Source: Citrobacter sp. Awk 4
GTDB lineage: Bacteria > Pseudomonadota > Gammaproteobacteria > Enterobacterales > Enterobacteriaceae
Direction of reading: 5' to 3'
Length of the DNA: 47,694 bases
Assembly: GCF_028069725.1 (NCBI RefSeq)
Contig: NZ_JANEWG010000033.1
Location: 1 to 47,694, forward strand
The stretch's first letter is position 1, and each line of letters starts with the position of its first letter. The notes beneath the pieces were generated by a model. That model was not told the origin of the DNA, did not search any database, and was given only the letters and a program-made list of their open reading frames with translations. The translations under genes were made by a program, and so were the position numbers. Shown here in pieces: positions 16,094 to 24,848 of this stretch.

Positions 16094-17758
16094 ATGAGGC
16101 AAAAATTCAAAACGATTTGGGAAAATATCAGCAAACCGCTGCCCGCCATCACCACCTTACGGAATAAAGTTCCCCAGCTTATGCTACTGGGCATGTTGAC
16201 CTGTCTGATAGCGGTACTCGTCGTACTGTTTCTCTGGTCTTCCCAGGGGAATTATCGGCCCCTCTATGGTCAGCAGGAGCGCTTCGACAGTGCTCAAATC
16301 ATGGCCATTCTCGATCAGGAGCGCATTGCTTATCGTCTGTTAGAAACAACCGGACAGGTGCTGGTTGAAGAAGATAACCTGTCACAGGCGCGAATGTTGC
16401 TGGCGGCAAAAGGGGTGCAAGCCAAACTGCCGGTGGGGCTGGAGTCACTGGAGCAAGAGTCAACGCTTGGAACCAGTCAGTTCGTTGAAAATGCCCGTTA
16501 CCGTCGTGGGTTAGAGGGAGAGCTGGCGCGTACCATCATGAGCATGCAGGGCGTTGATTATGCCAGGGTCCATCTGGCTATCCCGGATAAAATGATCTTC
16601 CTGCGTGGCAATGAGGAGCAACCTTCCGCCTCCGTTATGCTTGAGCTTTCCGCTGCAAACTCCCGGATGGAGCCAGGGCAAGTGCTCGCTATCGTGAATC
16701 TGGTTAAAGGCAGCGTCTCCAATCTCACCGTCGAAAACATCTCTGTTGTCGATCAGTATGGTCATCTGCTGACACAGGATCTCAACGATGAACTTTCCGG
16801 AACCCGGTTGACCAGCAATCAGCTCGACTATCAAAAGCAGGTCGAGCGCAGTTATGAACGTCGCGTCAGTGAAATGCTGCAACCTGTGCTCGGCGCCAAC
16901 AATTACAAGGTGCAGGTCACGGCACACCTGATTTTCGACAGCGTGGAAGAGACCCGTGAGTCTCTCGACAAGAGTCCTGTCGTACGCGAAGAGCGTTTGC
17001 AGAAAGACGCCTCACAGGGAGGCCAACTGAGCGGTATCCCTGGCGCCCTGAGCAATCGACCACCGGTCACCGATCCACAGCAACCGGGCAATCAGGCGCA
17101 AACGCCCCCCGCCACAGCTGAGCGTCTGGTGAATGAGAAAGATGAGCAGCAGCGCCGCTATGACGTGGGACGCACGATCACCCACACCAAATACCAGCAG
17201 GGTCGTCTGAATAATCTCAGTGTCTCCGTGGTCCTGAATCAGACCGTTTCACCGGAAAAAGGCTGGAGCGCTGAGCAACTGAGCAATATCCGTCAGATGG
17301 CGCTGGATGCGGTGGGCTTCGATCAGGCGCGGGGCGATCAGCTCAGCCTGAATGTGTTCCCTTTCTCGGAAGATGGCATCAATCCTGCGCTGGATAGCGC
17401 ATGGTGGCAGGAGCCGGTGTTGCTGATCTACGCCCGTTATCTGGTCGCTACCATTCTCGGTCTGTGTCTCATCTTCTTCGTTATCCGCAAGTTGATGCAG
17501 CACCTGATCCAGCGCTCCCCGACGAATGGCGCGGATAACGAGTCTGCCACGCGGGTAACGTCCGACAAGAGAGAAAGCGAAGAGAGCGAATATTTCAGAA
17601 AGCACAACCGCAATCTGGCGTTTGATAAAGTTCGCTTAAATGAACTTCCTGACACCAATTCGCCTTTGCGGGATAAATTGGCCCACTTGCAACTGCTGGC
17701 GGACCATGACCCCAAACGCGTCGCCGAAGTCTTAGAACAGTGGATGAATAGCAGGTGA
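16094..17758 (+). CDS. fliF: MS-ring protein FliF
   Basis: FliF forms the inner-membrane MS-ring. The 554-residue product has two membrane segments (about residues 30-50 and 441-463) flanking the periplasmic ring-building motifs. The first ring motif reads YRPLYGQQERFDSAQIMAILDQERIAYRL, and VGLESLEQESTLGTSQFVENARYRRGLEGELARTI is highly conserved. The C-terminal tail ends in VAEVLEQWM, the FliG-binding helix. Length matches E. coli FliF (552). Confidence 0.97.
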   Translation: MRQKFKTIWENISKPLPAITTLRNKVPQLMLLGMLTCLIAVLVVLFLWSSQGNYRPLYGQQERFDSAQIMAILDQERIAYRLLETTGQVLVEEDNLSQARMLLAAKGVQAKLPVGLESLEQESTLGTSQFVENARYRRGLEGELARTIMSMQGVDYARVHLAIPDKMIFLRGNEEQPSASVMLELSAANSRMEPGQVLAIVNLVKGSVSNLTVENISVVDQYGHLLTQDLNDELSGTRLTSNQLDYQKQVERSYERRVSEMLQPVLGANNYKVQVTAHLIFDSVEETRESLDKSPVVREERLQKDASQGGQLSGIPGALSNRPPVTDPQQPGNQAQTPPATAERLVNEKDEQQRRYDVGRTITHTKYQQGRLNNLSVSVVLNQTVSPEKGWSAEQLSNIRQMALDAVGFDQARGDQLSLNVFPFSEDGINPALDSAWWQEPVLLIYARYLVATILGLCLIFFVIRKLMQHLIQRSPTNGADNESATRVTSDKRESEESEYFRKHNRNLAFDKVRLNELPDTNSPLRDKLAHLQLLADHDPKRVAEVLEQWMNSR

Positions 17759-17767
17759 TTACCAGCC

Positions 17768-18802
17768 ATGAATGAAGAGTACGAGCAACAACCGCTCAAA
17801 AGTGCCGAACAGGCAGGTCTACTGCTGTTAACACTGAGCGAGCACCAGGCTGGCAACATTCTGCGCAGCCTGAGTCGGGAACATGTACAGGAAATCGTCC
17901 GGGCTATGGCGGAAGTGGGACATGTCAAGAATCAGCATCTGGACATGGCATTGCAGCGGATGTTCATCGACTATCGCGAACTTAGCGGCATCTCTCGCGC
18001 CTCCCGTGGTTTTCTTGAGAAAACGCTCGATGTCGCCCTTGGGCCAGAACTGGCGAAAGGGGTGATCAACGACGTTTACGGAGAACAAATTCGGGAAACC
18101 ATGCATCAGTTGCAGTGGATCTCCCCTACCCTGATCGCCGCCAACCTGCAACATGAAATGCTGCCGTTGCAGGCAACGTTCCTTGCGTTGTTACCGCAGG
18201 ACGTCTCTGCCGAGGTCATGAAGTTTCTGCCGCAGGCGCAGCATGACCGGTTGATTCTGAACATGGCTAACCTGCGGGAAATTAACCAAAACATGGTTGC
18301 GGAGCTGGAGAAAATCATTCAGCAGTGCCTGACCATGGTCCAGCAGGGCGTTCAGACGTCGGTGAGCGGTGTCGAACAAGCGGCGGGCCTGATTTCCCGT
18401 TACCCAGGCAACAGCGCCAAATTGCTTGAGACCGTGCGCGAGCATGACCAGGGACTGGCCGAAGAAATTGAGAACAGCATGTATCGCTTCTCCATTCTGG
18501 AGCGCCAGTCAGAGGCCACTATTGTCAGACTCTGCCAGGAAGTGGAGCCAGAGGTGTGGGCCAGAGCGTTCAAAGGGGCGTCGCCATCCCTGCGCCAGGC
18601 CATATTGCGCTGCCTGCCGAAACGCCAGGCCAATGCGATTCAGGAGCAGATGCAGGTCATGGGCGGCCTCCCGGCCAGTGTGGTCAGAGGCGCAGAAGCG
18701 GAGATCATGGCCAAAGTGCGTGAGCTCATCGCAGAGAATGAAAATGCAGAAGGAGGAGAGACTTTCGAGTTTCGCCTCTTTGAAGAGAAAGTGTTGGAGT
18801 AA
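17768..18802 (+). CDS. fliG: Flagellar motor switch protein FliG
   Basis: FliG couples stator torque to the rotor. The 344-residue product has the three-domain layout, with the N-terminal domain opening SAEQAGLLLLTLSEHQAGNILRSLS. The middle-domain EHPQ-type motif is not obvious. In the C-terminal torque domain, the charged residues known in E. coli align as K264 to K269, R281 to R286, D288 to E293, D289 to Q294 and R297 to P302. Two of the five are thus replaced. It lies 9 bases after fliF. The family call is safe; motor mechanics may differ. Confidence 0.93.
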   Translation: MNEEYEQQPLKSAEQAGLLLLTLSEHQAGNILRSLSREHVQEIVRAMAEVGHVKNQHLDMALQRMFIDYRELSGISRASRGFLEKTLDVALGPELAKGVINDVYGEQIRETMHQLQWISPTLIAANLQHEMLPLQATFLALLPQDVSAEVMKFLPQAQHDRLILNMANLREINQNMVAELEKIIQQCLTMVQQGVQTSVSGVEQAAGLISRYPGNSAKLLETVREHDQGLAEEIENSMYRFSILERQSEATIVRLCQEVEPEVWARAFKGASPSLRQAILRCLPKRQANAIQEQMQVMGGLPASVVRGAEAEIMAKVRELIAENENAEGGETFEFRLFEEKVLE

Positions 18803-18805
18803 CCC

Positions 18806-19672
18806 ATGCCACGGCATAGCAAAAAAGACGGACCGCCACGCAGTGTCCATCGCTACCATTTTCCGCCCTTATCCCAGCAGGAGCCCCTGCCGGAGGAGCA
18901 ACCCTATGCCTCCCCACAACAGATCGCGGTCAAATATCAGGCTCTGATGGAAGAGGGTCGCGATGCCGGTTTCGCTGAAGGTCTGCGCCAGGGGCTGGAG
19001 CAAGGCCATCCTCTGGGACAAGAGCGTGGATTTCAGGTGGGCATGCAGGAAGGGCGAGAAGCCGGGAGCCAGCAGGCTTACGAAGAGAGCAAACCTAAAC
19101 TGGATGACGCGTTTCATCAGGTCGGCCAGCTCTATGATGCCCTTGAGGCCACACTGCAAGAGACGCTGACCGGACAAAGGGAAACGCTCTGCCGCCTGAT
19201 TTCACAGATCTGCCGACAGGTACTGCGCGCCGAACTCGCGCTCAATCCGACGCAGATCCTTGGGCTTATCGAAGAGACCCTGGCGATGTTACCGAAACCG
19301 CAGGGCGCTGTTTCTATCCGCCTGGCCCCAGGCACCCACGCGCAGCTCAAGGCATTTGCCCCGGAGTCACTAAACCACTGGGATCTGCAACCCGATCCCC
19401 TGCTTTCCACCGGCAGCTTCCATATTCAGACGGGGCTCGCTGAAGCAGAAAGCCAACTGGATTCCCGCATCGATCAGTGTGTCGATCAGTTGCGTCGTCA
19501 ACTGGCCGATACCCCTGAACTGCATGCGTTGGAGGCTCCTGCCATCGCGGCGGACAGCCCGACGATATCCTCAACGATCACGCCGCATAACTTGCCGTGG
19601 AGTCAGGAAGAGACCTTCTCTTCCCTTTCGCTGCCCGCAGACAAGTTCAGCGACGAAGACTTAAAAGCCTGA
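18806..19672 (+). CDS. fliH: Flagellar export ATPase regulator FliH
   Basis: FliH is the peripheral stalk that inhibits and anchors FliI. The 288-residue product has the diagnostic glycine-repeat region (GRDAGFAEGLRQGLEQGHPLG and onward, about residues 51-85, GxxxG-like spacing). A long helical region follows, then the globular C-terminal part (CRLISQICRQVLRAELALNP; SIRLAPGTHAQLK). It carries a roughly 50-residue acidic, Ser/Pro-rich C-terminal extension compared with E. coli FliH (235). Confidence 0.92.
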   Translation: MPRHSKKDGPPRSVHRYHFPPLSQQEPLPEEQPYASPQQIAVKYQALMEEGRDAGFAEGLRQGLEQGHPLGQERGFQVGMQEGREAGSQQAYEESKPKLDDAFHQVGQLYDALEATLQETLTGQRETLCRLISQICRQVLRAELALNPTQILGLIEETLAMLPKPQGAVSIRLAPGTHAQLKAFAPESLNHWDLQPDPLLSTGSFHIQTGLAEAESQLDSRIDQCVDQLRRQLADTPELHALEAPAIAADSPTISSTITPHNLPWSQEETFSSLSLPADKFSDEDLKA

Positions 19673-19676
19673 GCCC

Positions 19677-21008
19677 ATGCGCGCCCTGCAAACGTTGCTT
19701 AATCAACTTGAAAAGGAAGAGTATCGGGTTCCTCCCGCCCAGATTTACGGGCGGCTGGTGCGCGTCACTGGCCTGCTGCTGGAGGTGACAGGGTGCCCGC
19801 TTTCCATTGGTCAACGCGCGCTCGTTGAAACCGGGAATAGCACCTGGATAGAGACGGAAGTGGTGGGTTTTAATCAGGAGCGCACGTTTCTGATGCCCGT
19901 CGAACAGGTTACCGGTCTGTTCCCCGGCGCCCGCGTCTCGCCGCTACAAGATGACAGCGAACTGGTGGTCGGGCCCGCGCTGCTCGGTCGCATCCTGGAT
20001 GGTCTGGGTCGCCCTCTGGACGGTCTTGGCCCTCTGACGGGTGAACGCATCCCTTTGCATCAGCCGCCGCTGAATCCGCTCGCACGCCAGCCCATCACCA
20101 CCCCTCTGGATGTCGGCGTGAAGGCTATCAATGGCGTATTGCCGCTGGGTCGCGGCCAACGCATCGGACTGTTTGCTGGCAGCGGCGTGGGCAAGAGCGT
20201 GTTGCTCAGTATGATGACCCGTTATACCGATGCCGACGTGGTGGTGGTCGGCCTGATTGGGGAGCGCGGACGCGAAGTTGCCGAATTCCTGCAACATACG
20301 CTGGGGGAAGAGGGACGCCGCAAGGCGGTTGTCGTGGTCGCCCCCGCCGATGTCTCTCCCCTGCTCAGACTCCGGGCGTCTCAGGTCTGTCACCGGATTG
20401 CCGAAAGCTTTCGCGATCAGGGCAAGCACGTGTTGCTGTTGATGGACTCCCTGACCCGTTATGCCATCGCCCAGCGCGAAATCGCCCTGTCGCTGGGTGA
20501 ACCGCCTGCCACCAAAGGATATCCCCCTTCCGTCTTCACCCAACTGCCGCAACTGGTGGAGCGGGCGGGCAACGGCTATCACCCGCAAGGCAGCCTCAGC
20601 GCCATCTACACGGTGTTGGTCGAAGGGGATGACCATAACGATCCAATCGCGGACGCGGCGCGGGCGATCCTCGATGGTCACATTGTCCTGCGCCGTGACA
20701 TCGCCGAACAGGGAATTTATCCGGCCATCGATGTCGCCGCGTCGGCCAGTCGCGTTATACCGTTGATCTGCTCCCCCGCCCAGGTCAAGCAGATCCAACG
20801 GTTTCGCCGCTATTACAGCCTGTATCAACAGGTGCGCGAGCTGATCCCACTGGGCGGTTATCAGGCCGGTCACGACGACGAAATGGACACCGCCGTGACC
20901 CTGTTTCCGCAGATGCTGGAGTATTTACAGCAGCCTGCCCAACAGGGGGTAAACCTGCAACAAACCCAGACGTTGCTACAGGCGCTAATGGAGGAAGATA
21001 AACGATGA
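19677..21008 (+). CDS. fliI: Flagellum-specific export ATPase FliI
   Basis: FliI is the F1-beta-like ATPase of the export apparatus. The 443-residue product has Walker A AGSGVGKS (167-174), preceded by INGVLPLGRGQRIGLF. Family blocks follow: GLIGERGREVAEFLQHTLGEEG, Walker B HVLLLMDSLTRYA, and EPPATKGYPPSVFTQLPQLVERAG. These are characteristic of type III export ATPases rather than of F-type subunits. Length matches the family (about 440-457). It starts 4 bases after fliH and overlaps fliJ by 4 bases. Confidence 0.97.
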   Translation: MRALQTLLNQLEKEEYRVPPAQIYGRLVRVTGLLLEVTGCPLSIGQRALVETGNSTWIETEVVGFNQERTFLMPVEQVTGLFPGARVSPLQDDSELVVGPALLGRILDGLGRPLDGLGPLTGERIPLHQPPLNPLARQPITTPLDVGVKAINGVLPLGRGQRIGLFAGSGVGKSVLLSMMTRYTDADVVVVGLIGERGREVAEFLQHTLGEEGRRKAVVVVAPADVSPLLRLRASQVCHRIAESFRDQGKHVLLLMDSLTRYAIAQREIALSLGEPPATKGYPPSVFTQLPQLVERAGNGYHPQGSLSAIYTVLVEGDDHNDPIADAARAILDGHIVLRRDIAEQGIYPAIDVAASASRVIPLICSPAQVKQIQRFRRYYSLYQQVRELIPLGGYQAGHDDEMDTAVTLFPQMLEYLQQPAQQGVNLQQTQTLLQALMEEDKR

Positions 21009-21433
21009 AATCCTTGAGTACATTGCACCGACTGCAAAGCCACAAACTGGACAATGAGAGCAAGGCGTTGACGACGCTGGAGACGCGCAGCGTCGAACTC
21101 CAGCATTCGCTGGACATCCTCGGGCAGTATCGCCGCGAAATGTCGCGCCTGCCTACCTACGGTTCGGCCTTTGCCCTGCATAACCGCAACATCATGCACC
21201 GCCAGTTGGGCGACCTCATTGATAAGCAGCACGAAGAAAAGGTCGCGCTCAAGCTCTCCATCGCGCAACAGAAGAAAGTCGTGCTGGATGCTTTCGTCGC
21301 CAGAAAAAGCAGCGAGATCATTCTCGAACGACAGCGGATCCGCCAGTCCTTTGAAACGCAAAGGCAAGAACAAAAGATCCTGGATGAGCTGGCGCTCAAC
21401 CAGGTACGGCTCGCTGCGCGGGATAAGCGCTAA
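21005..21433 (+). CDS. fliJ: Flagellar export chaperone/stalk protein FliJ
   Basis: FliJ is the coiled-coil stalk that inserts into the FliI hexamer and contacts FlhA. The 142-residue product is almost entirely charged helix (KSLSTLHRLQSHKLDNESKALTTLE, LDILGQYRREMSRL, RHIMHRQLGDL-type segments). Length matches E. coli FliJ (147). Its ATG overlaps the fliI stop (ATGA). Primary sequence is poorly conserved in this family, so position carries much of the weight. Confidence 0.88.
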   Translation: MKSLSTLHRLQSHKLDNESKALTTLETRSVELQHSLDILGQYRREMSRLPTYGSAFALHNRNIMHRQLGDLIDKQHEEKVALKLSIAQQKKVVLDAFVARKSSEIILERQRIRQSFETQRQEQKILDELALNQVRLAARDKR

Positions 21434-21480
21434 GCCATAACCCCATCACAACCCTTTTTGCACCCTATTGAGACACCATT

Positions 21481-22524
21481 ATGCGTAAGCCACTTAAGAT
21501 CGCCATTGATGACGGTTCGACTAACGTCAAGGTCAGCTGGATAGCCAACAAAACCCTGAAAAGCATCATCTCGCCCAACTCCTTTCGCAAAGACTGGAAG
21601 AGCGCCGCCTTGCTCAAAGGTAAGATGGTCTACAACTACGAAATCGGGATCAACAAATACACTTACGATCCGACGTCAGAGAAGTCCCTCTCCACCACCC
21701 ACATCGACTATCAGTATGGCGACCTGAACCTGCTGGCGGTGCATCACGCCCTGCTACAGACCGGTCTTCCGCCTTGCGATGTGGCGATCACCGTGACGCT
21801 GCCCATTACCGAGTACTATCAGCAAGATGACTGTCAGCGCAACGAAGCGAACATTGAGCGCAAAAAGCAGAACCTGATGCGCCCTATCACTCTGAATAAA
21901 GGGGAGTTGTTCAACATCGTCAGCGTGGATGTGATGCCCGAGAGCCTACCCGCTATCCTGACCCGACTGGTCAATTCGGGGGTTAACCCGTACACCAAAA
22001 CACTGGTCATCGACTGTGGCGGAACGACCCTGGATATGGGGTTGATCGTCGGCGAATTTGACGAAGTTTCCGAGGTCTACGGCAACCGCGCGCTCGGTGT
22101 CTCTCTGATCACGGATGCCGCCCGCACCGCGCTGGCCGCCGCCGATAGCGACTCCAGCTATCTGGTGGCAAACGAACTGATCAAACACCGCCACGATGAT
22201 GTTTTTGTGCGTGAAGTCATTAACGATGAGTCGCAGATCCCGCGAATTCTGGAGAAACTTGAGCGCAAAATTGAGGAGTTGGGGCACTTCGTTGCCGAAG
22301 AGGCGAAAAAATTTGCCCGCAACCCTAACAGGGTCTATCTGGTCGGCGGTGGCGCAAACCTGATCTACCCCACCATTCAGGCCAGCTATCCCACCCTGGG
22401 CAAACGCGTGATCCTGGTCGAAGAGTCCCAATTCGCGCTCTCACGCGAAATCTGCCTCTACATTAGCGATGAAGATAAAGTGTTCAGCGAAACGCCGATC
22501 GAGTCAGAGGCAAGCAATGACTAA
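21481..22524 (+). CDS. ParM/StbA-type actin-like ATPase embedded in the flagellar operon
   Basis: This 347-residue protein aligns by eye with the plasmid R1 actin homologue ParM over its length. Shared landmarks are IDDGSTNVKVSW (9-20; phosphate-1 loop), ISPNSFRKDW (30-39), AVHHALLQTGLP, TLPITEYY, NIERKKQNLMRPITLNKGELF, VMPES (151-155; E154 matches the hydrolytic Glu148 of R1 ParM), VIDCGGTTLDM (176-186; phosphate-2) and VYLVGGGANLI (285-295; adenosine loop). ATP-binding and hydrolysis residues therefore look intact. It has an acidic C-terminal tail absent from R1 ParM. It lies 47 bases after fliJ and overlaps a ParR-like gene. No parC-like repeats are nearby, so plasmid partition is unlikely; a filament acting on the flagellar apparatus is the natural inference. 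Confidence 0.88.
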   Translation: MRKPLKIAIDDGSTNVKVSWIANKTLKSIISPNSFRKDWKSAALLKGKMVYNYEIGINKYTYDPTSEKSLSTTHIDYQYGDLNLLAVHHALLQTGLPPCDVAITVTLPITEYYQQDDCQRNEANIERKKQNLMRPITLNKGELFNIVSVDVMPESLPAILTRLVNSGVNPYTKTLVIDCGGTTLDMGLIVGEFDEVSEVYGNRALGVSLITDAARTALAAADSDSSYLVANELIKHRHDDVFVREVINDESQIPRILEKLERKIEELGHFVAEEAKKFARNPNRVYLVGGGANLIYPTIQASYPTLGKRVILVEESQFALSREICLYISDEDKVFSETPIESEASND

Positions 22525-23176
22525 TTCAGTCAGGGAAGTCCAGGTCACCCTCACGCTGGATCCACAGCAGACGAGTGATAATCTGGCGCTGGCGACATTA
22601 CAGCGCTGGTATCAGCGCGCTGAAATCCTGAACAAAGAGACGGACAATTTTGACTTCTTCAGGCTGCCGTTGCACAAAGATATCTATCTGTCAGGGTTGC
22701 TGCTGTGCCTGCTGGAACCCAATCTGGTCAAATATCTCGCCCGACATCTGCAATCCCACAACCTGAACAGCGAGTTCCTCCAGCACAGTCTGGAGGAGCA
22801 CCAGCTCATCGCGGGTCTCAGGGCACCAGCGACGGAGCCGTCCGGCCCGTTCACGCCGGACGAGCTGGCCACCCAGATTGCCGATAAACTCTCCCCTTTG
22901 CTCAGCGCGCTGGATACGTCGACGAGTCAACATGAACAGCGTGAGGCGTTGCAAACCCAGGTCACTAAGCTGGCGCAGCAGTTACAGAAACAGAACAAGC
23001 TTTTACAACAGCAGGCCCTGCTGCTTGAAAAACTGACGCAGGCTGGCGGGCAGGTTCAGTCCGAGCCGACACAGAATCCTCCCTTGCCTGCTCAGGTTTC
23101 CGGGGTGGTCCAGCGACATGATCTGTCAGAAACGGCAGCCAAAGTGCGCAAAGTCAGGGCGAAAGGCATCTTCTGA
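22517..23176 (+). CDS. ParR-like adaptor candidate with coiled-coil and basic tail
   Basis: This 219-residue protein starts at an ATG that overlaps the end of the ParM-like gene by 8 bases, so the two are co-translated. The N-terminal part (REVQVTLTLDPQQTSDNLALATLQRWYQR, then LHKDIYLSGLLLCLLEPNLVKYLARHL) resembles the ribbon-helix-helix and helical core of ParR (strand with alternating hydrophobics, then an LxxAALTAGLAL-type helix). A Gln/Leu-rich coiled coil follows (about residues 140-178). A Pro linker leads to a short basic tail (AAKVRKVRAKGIF), which could be the ParM-binding or target-binding peptide. Homology to ParR is suggestive, not proven. Confidence 0.6.
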   Translation: MTNSVREVQVTLTLDPQQTSDNLALATLQRWYQRAEILNKETDNFDFFRLPLHKDIYLSGLLLCLLEPNLVKYLARHLQSHNLNSEFLQHSLEEHQLIAGLRAPATEPSGPFTPDELATQIADKLSPLLSALDTSTSQHEQREALQTQVTKLAQQLQKQNKLLQQQALLLEKLTQAGGQVQSEPTQNPPLPAQVSGVVQRHDLSETAAKVRKVRAKGIF

Positions 23177-23206
23177 CCCCCGCCGATGTCGCTTTACCCC
23201 ATGCTC

Positions 23207-23241
23207 AGGGCAAACATTGTGTTATTCACGATGTTTGCCCT
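23207..23241 (+). promoter_or_regulatory. Strong stem-loop between the ParR-like gene and fliO
   Basis: AGGGCAAACAT (23207-23217) pairs perfectly with ATGTTTGCCCT (23231-23241). A U-G wobble and three further pairs extend it to a 15-bp stem with a 5-base loop (23222-23226). No U-run follows, so a simple terminator is doubtful; RNA processing, attenuation or mRNA stabilisation between parR-like and fliO is possible. It sits 30 bases before the fliO start. Confidence 0.6.
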
Positions 23242-23271
23242 ACTCACCCTCATTTGTTGCGGAGTTCCATC

Positions 23272-23652
23272 ATGTATCTACTCTGTCTGTTGCTGTTACC
23301 ACTGCCCGCGCTGGCAGCGCCCCTGAACCAGGATATTTCCGCCTTCAAACCCTGGTTCATCACCTGCCTGGCCGTTCTGCTGATCGGCGCCGTGGTCTTT
23401 CTGCTGGCAAGGAAAAGAGCTCGCGGGAACTGGCGAAGCGGCGCAGAGATGCGGATCCAGTCGGTACTGTCGTTAGGTATGAAAGAGAAACTGGTGCTGG
23501 TGCAGGTGGAAGATCAACGGTTGCTGCTCGGGATCACGCCACAACAGATCACGTTGATCAGCAACCTGACCCGGGAAAACCCTCAAGCTTCCCCGGCGGA
23601 GTTTGCGCAAGTCTTTGAGACCCTCGGCGCATCCGCCAGCGAGAAAAAATAG
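23272..23652 (+). CDS. fliO: Flagellar export-gate assembly protein FliO
   Basis: FliO helps assemble the FliP ring of the export gate. I place the start at 23272 behind a GGAG site; the frame is open to a TTG at 23254. The 126-residue product has a signal-like N-terminus (MYLLCLLLLPLPALA), one membrane segment (about residues 25-48), then the conserved cytoplasmic block RIQSVLSLGMKEKLVLVQVEDQRLLLGITPQQITLI. Unusually it is separated from fliMNPQR, which lie on the opposite strand, and follows the ParM/ParR-like pair. Confidence 0.88.
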   Translation: MYLLCLLLLPLPALAAPLNQDISAFKPWFITCLAVLLIGAVVFLLARKRARGNWRSGAEMRIQSVLSLGMKEKLVLVQVEDQRLLLGITPQQITLISNLTRENPQASPAEFAQVFETLGASASEKK

Positions 23653-23663
23653 TCCGCGATGAC

Positions 23664-24848
23664 TCAGGGCGACAGGGTCTCAGGTTTTTCGGGGTTCTCC
23701 GGCGTCACCCGATTCCACTGGCTCAGGGGTTCAATGCTGGAACGCCAGGGCAGAGAGGTCGTCTGCGCCGGGGTCTCTTTCTTCGCCGCCTTATCCTGAG
23801 CGTTCTTGTTGTCGTTTGCCTGACGCGCTGAATAGAGATCCACCGCTCCCGGCGTTTTCTGCCACAGCCCCACGCCCCATCCCAGAGTTTCCAGATCCTT
23901 GTCGGGGAGCGCTCGCCGCTTCGCCATCCGGGGAGGCGCTTTCTCTTGTGGCTGGGGGAGTGCGTCACTGCGCGTCCCCAGTACCTGGCGCGCCCGTTTA
24001 CCCCATCCTGCAGGCAGCAACAGGGCAATGCGGCTGCCCTTAGGGGCGACCGCATTTTCCAGCCCCGCATTGTAGTAACTCAGATCTTCCGTACTGCGCC
24101 CGAGTTTTCTGGCAAGCCACGCCAGACTGATACCATCTTCAACATGCAGAGCGACCAGGCGGGAGGCCTCGGGCACCGCGGGCAACTGCAGATGACCGCT
24201 CCGGTATAAGCGTACCAACGCCAGTAACCGGGGCACATACTGTCGGGTTTCATCCGGCAAGGACAAGGACCAAAAATCGGTCTGTCTGCCCTTCCCTTTG
24301 TTTTGCTCAATGGCATCCTGCACCGTCCCTTCCCCGGCATTGTAGGCAGCCAGTGCCAGTAACCAGTCACGTCCGAACAAGTTATACAGATAACTCAGAT
24401 AATTGAGCGCCCCGCGGGTGGAGGACATTAAATCCTTGCGCCCGTCGAACCAGTCATGGCGGATCACGCCATACTGTTTCGCCGTTTTTGGCATCAATTG
24501 CCAGGGACCGACAGCCCCCGCAGGCGATTCGGCATACGGGTCGTAGCCACTCTCGACAAGCGGCACAAACAGCAGTTCCAGCGGCAGTTTTCGCCGCTGG
24601 AGTTGGGTGACGATAAAGCGAATGGAGGGGGCTGATCGCGTCATCAGCCCCTGGATCCTGACCGCTTCTTTGCGATAAAGACTCTCATATAACGCCACAT
24701 CCGGGTGACGTGACTGCCAGTTCATGGCTGTTCCCTCCCCCTGTCGGGGGGGAACTTCCTGCGCCATCAGCGGGGCTGACAGGAAAAACAGCCCCCAGGC
24801 CAGTATCGCCTTAACCCAGGATCCCTTTGACTTCGATATGGAGTTCAT
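23664..24848 (-). CDS. MltD-like lytic murein transglycosylase of the flagellar locus
   Basis: This protein cleaves peptidoglycan (GH23, SLT family). I place the start at 24848 (MNSISKSKGSWVK), inside the 3' end of flhA, giving 394 residues and a signal peptide (residues 1-30, ending LMAQ). The catalytic motif VPLVESGYDPYAESPAGAVGPWQLMP (about 95-120, Glu99 catalytic) and AAYNAGEGTV (167-176) are intact. A LysM-like segment (ISLAWLARKLGRSTEDLSYYN) follows. It is the last gene of the fliM operon. With FlgJ lacking its muramidase domain, this enzyme probably opens the wall for rod passage, like dedicated flagellar SltF-type enzymes elsewhere. Confidence 0.88.
   Translation of the reverse strand: MNSISKSKGSWVKAILAWGLFFLSAPLMAQEVPPRQGEGTAMNWQSRHPDVALYESLYRKEAVRIQGLMTRSAPSIRFIVTQLQRRKLPLELLFVPLVESGYDPYAESPAGAVGPWQLMPKTAKQYGVIRHDWFDGRKDLMSSTRGALNYLSYLYNLFGRDWLLALAAYNAGEGTVQDAIEQNKGKGRQTDFWSLSLPDETRQYVPRLLALVRLYRSGHLQLPAVPEASRLVALHVEDGISLAWLARKLGRSTEDLSYYNAGLENAVAPKGSRIALLLPAGWGKRARQVLGTRSDALPQPQEKAPPRMAKRRALPDKDLETLGWGVGLWQKTPGAVDLYSARQANDNKNAQDKAAKKETPAQTTSLPWRSSIEPLSQWNRVTPENPEKPETLSP

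Noticed and set aside
21481-22524. ParM-like gene as a plasmid partition module
   Set aside because: It is embedded in an unbroken run of fli genes on a chromosome-like region, with no parC-type iterons or replication genes nearby.
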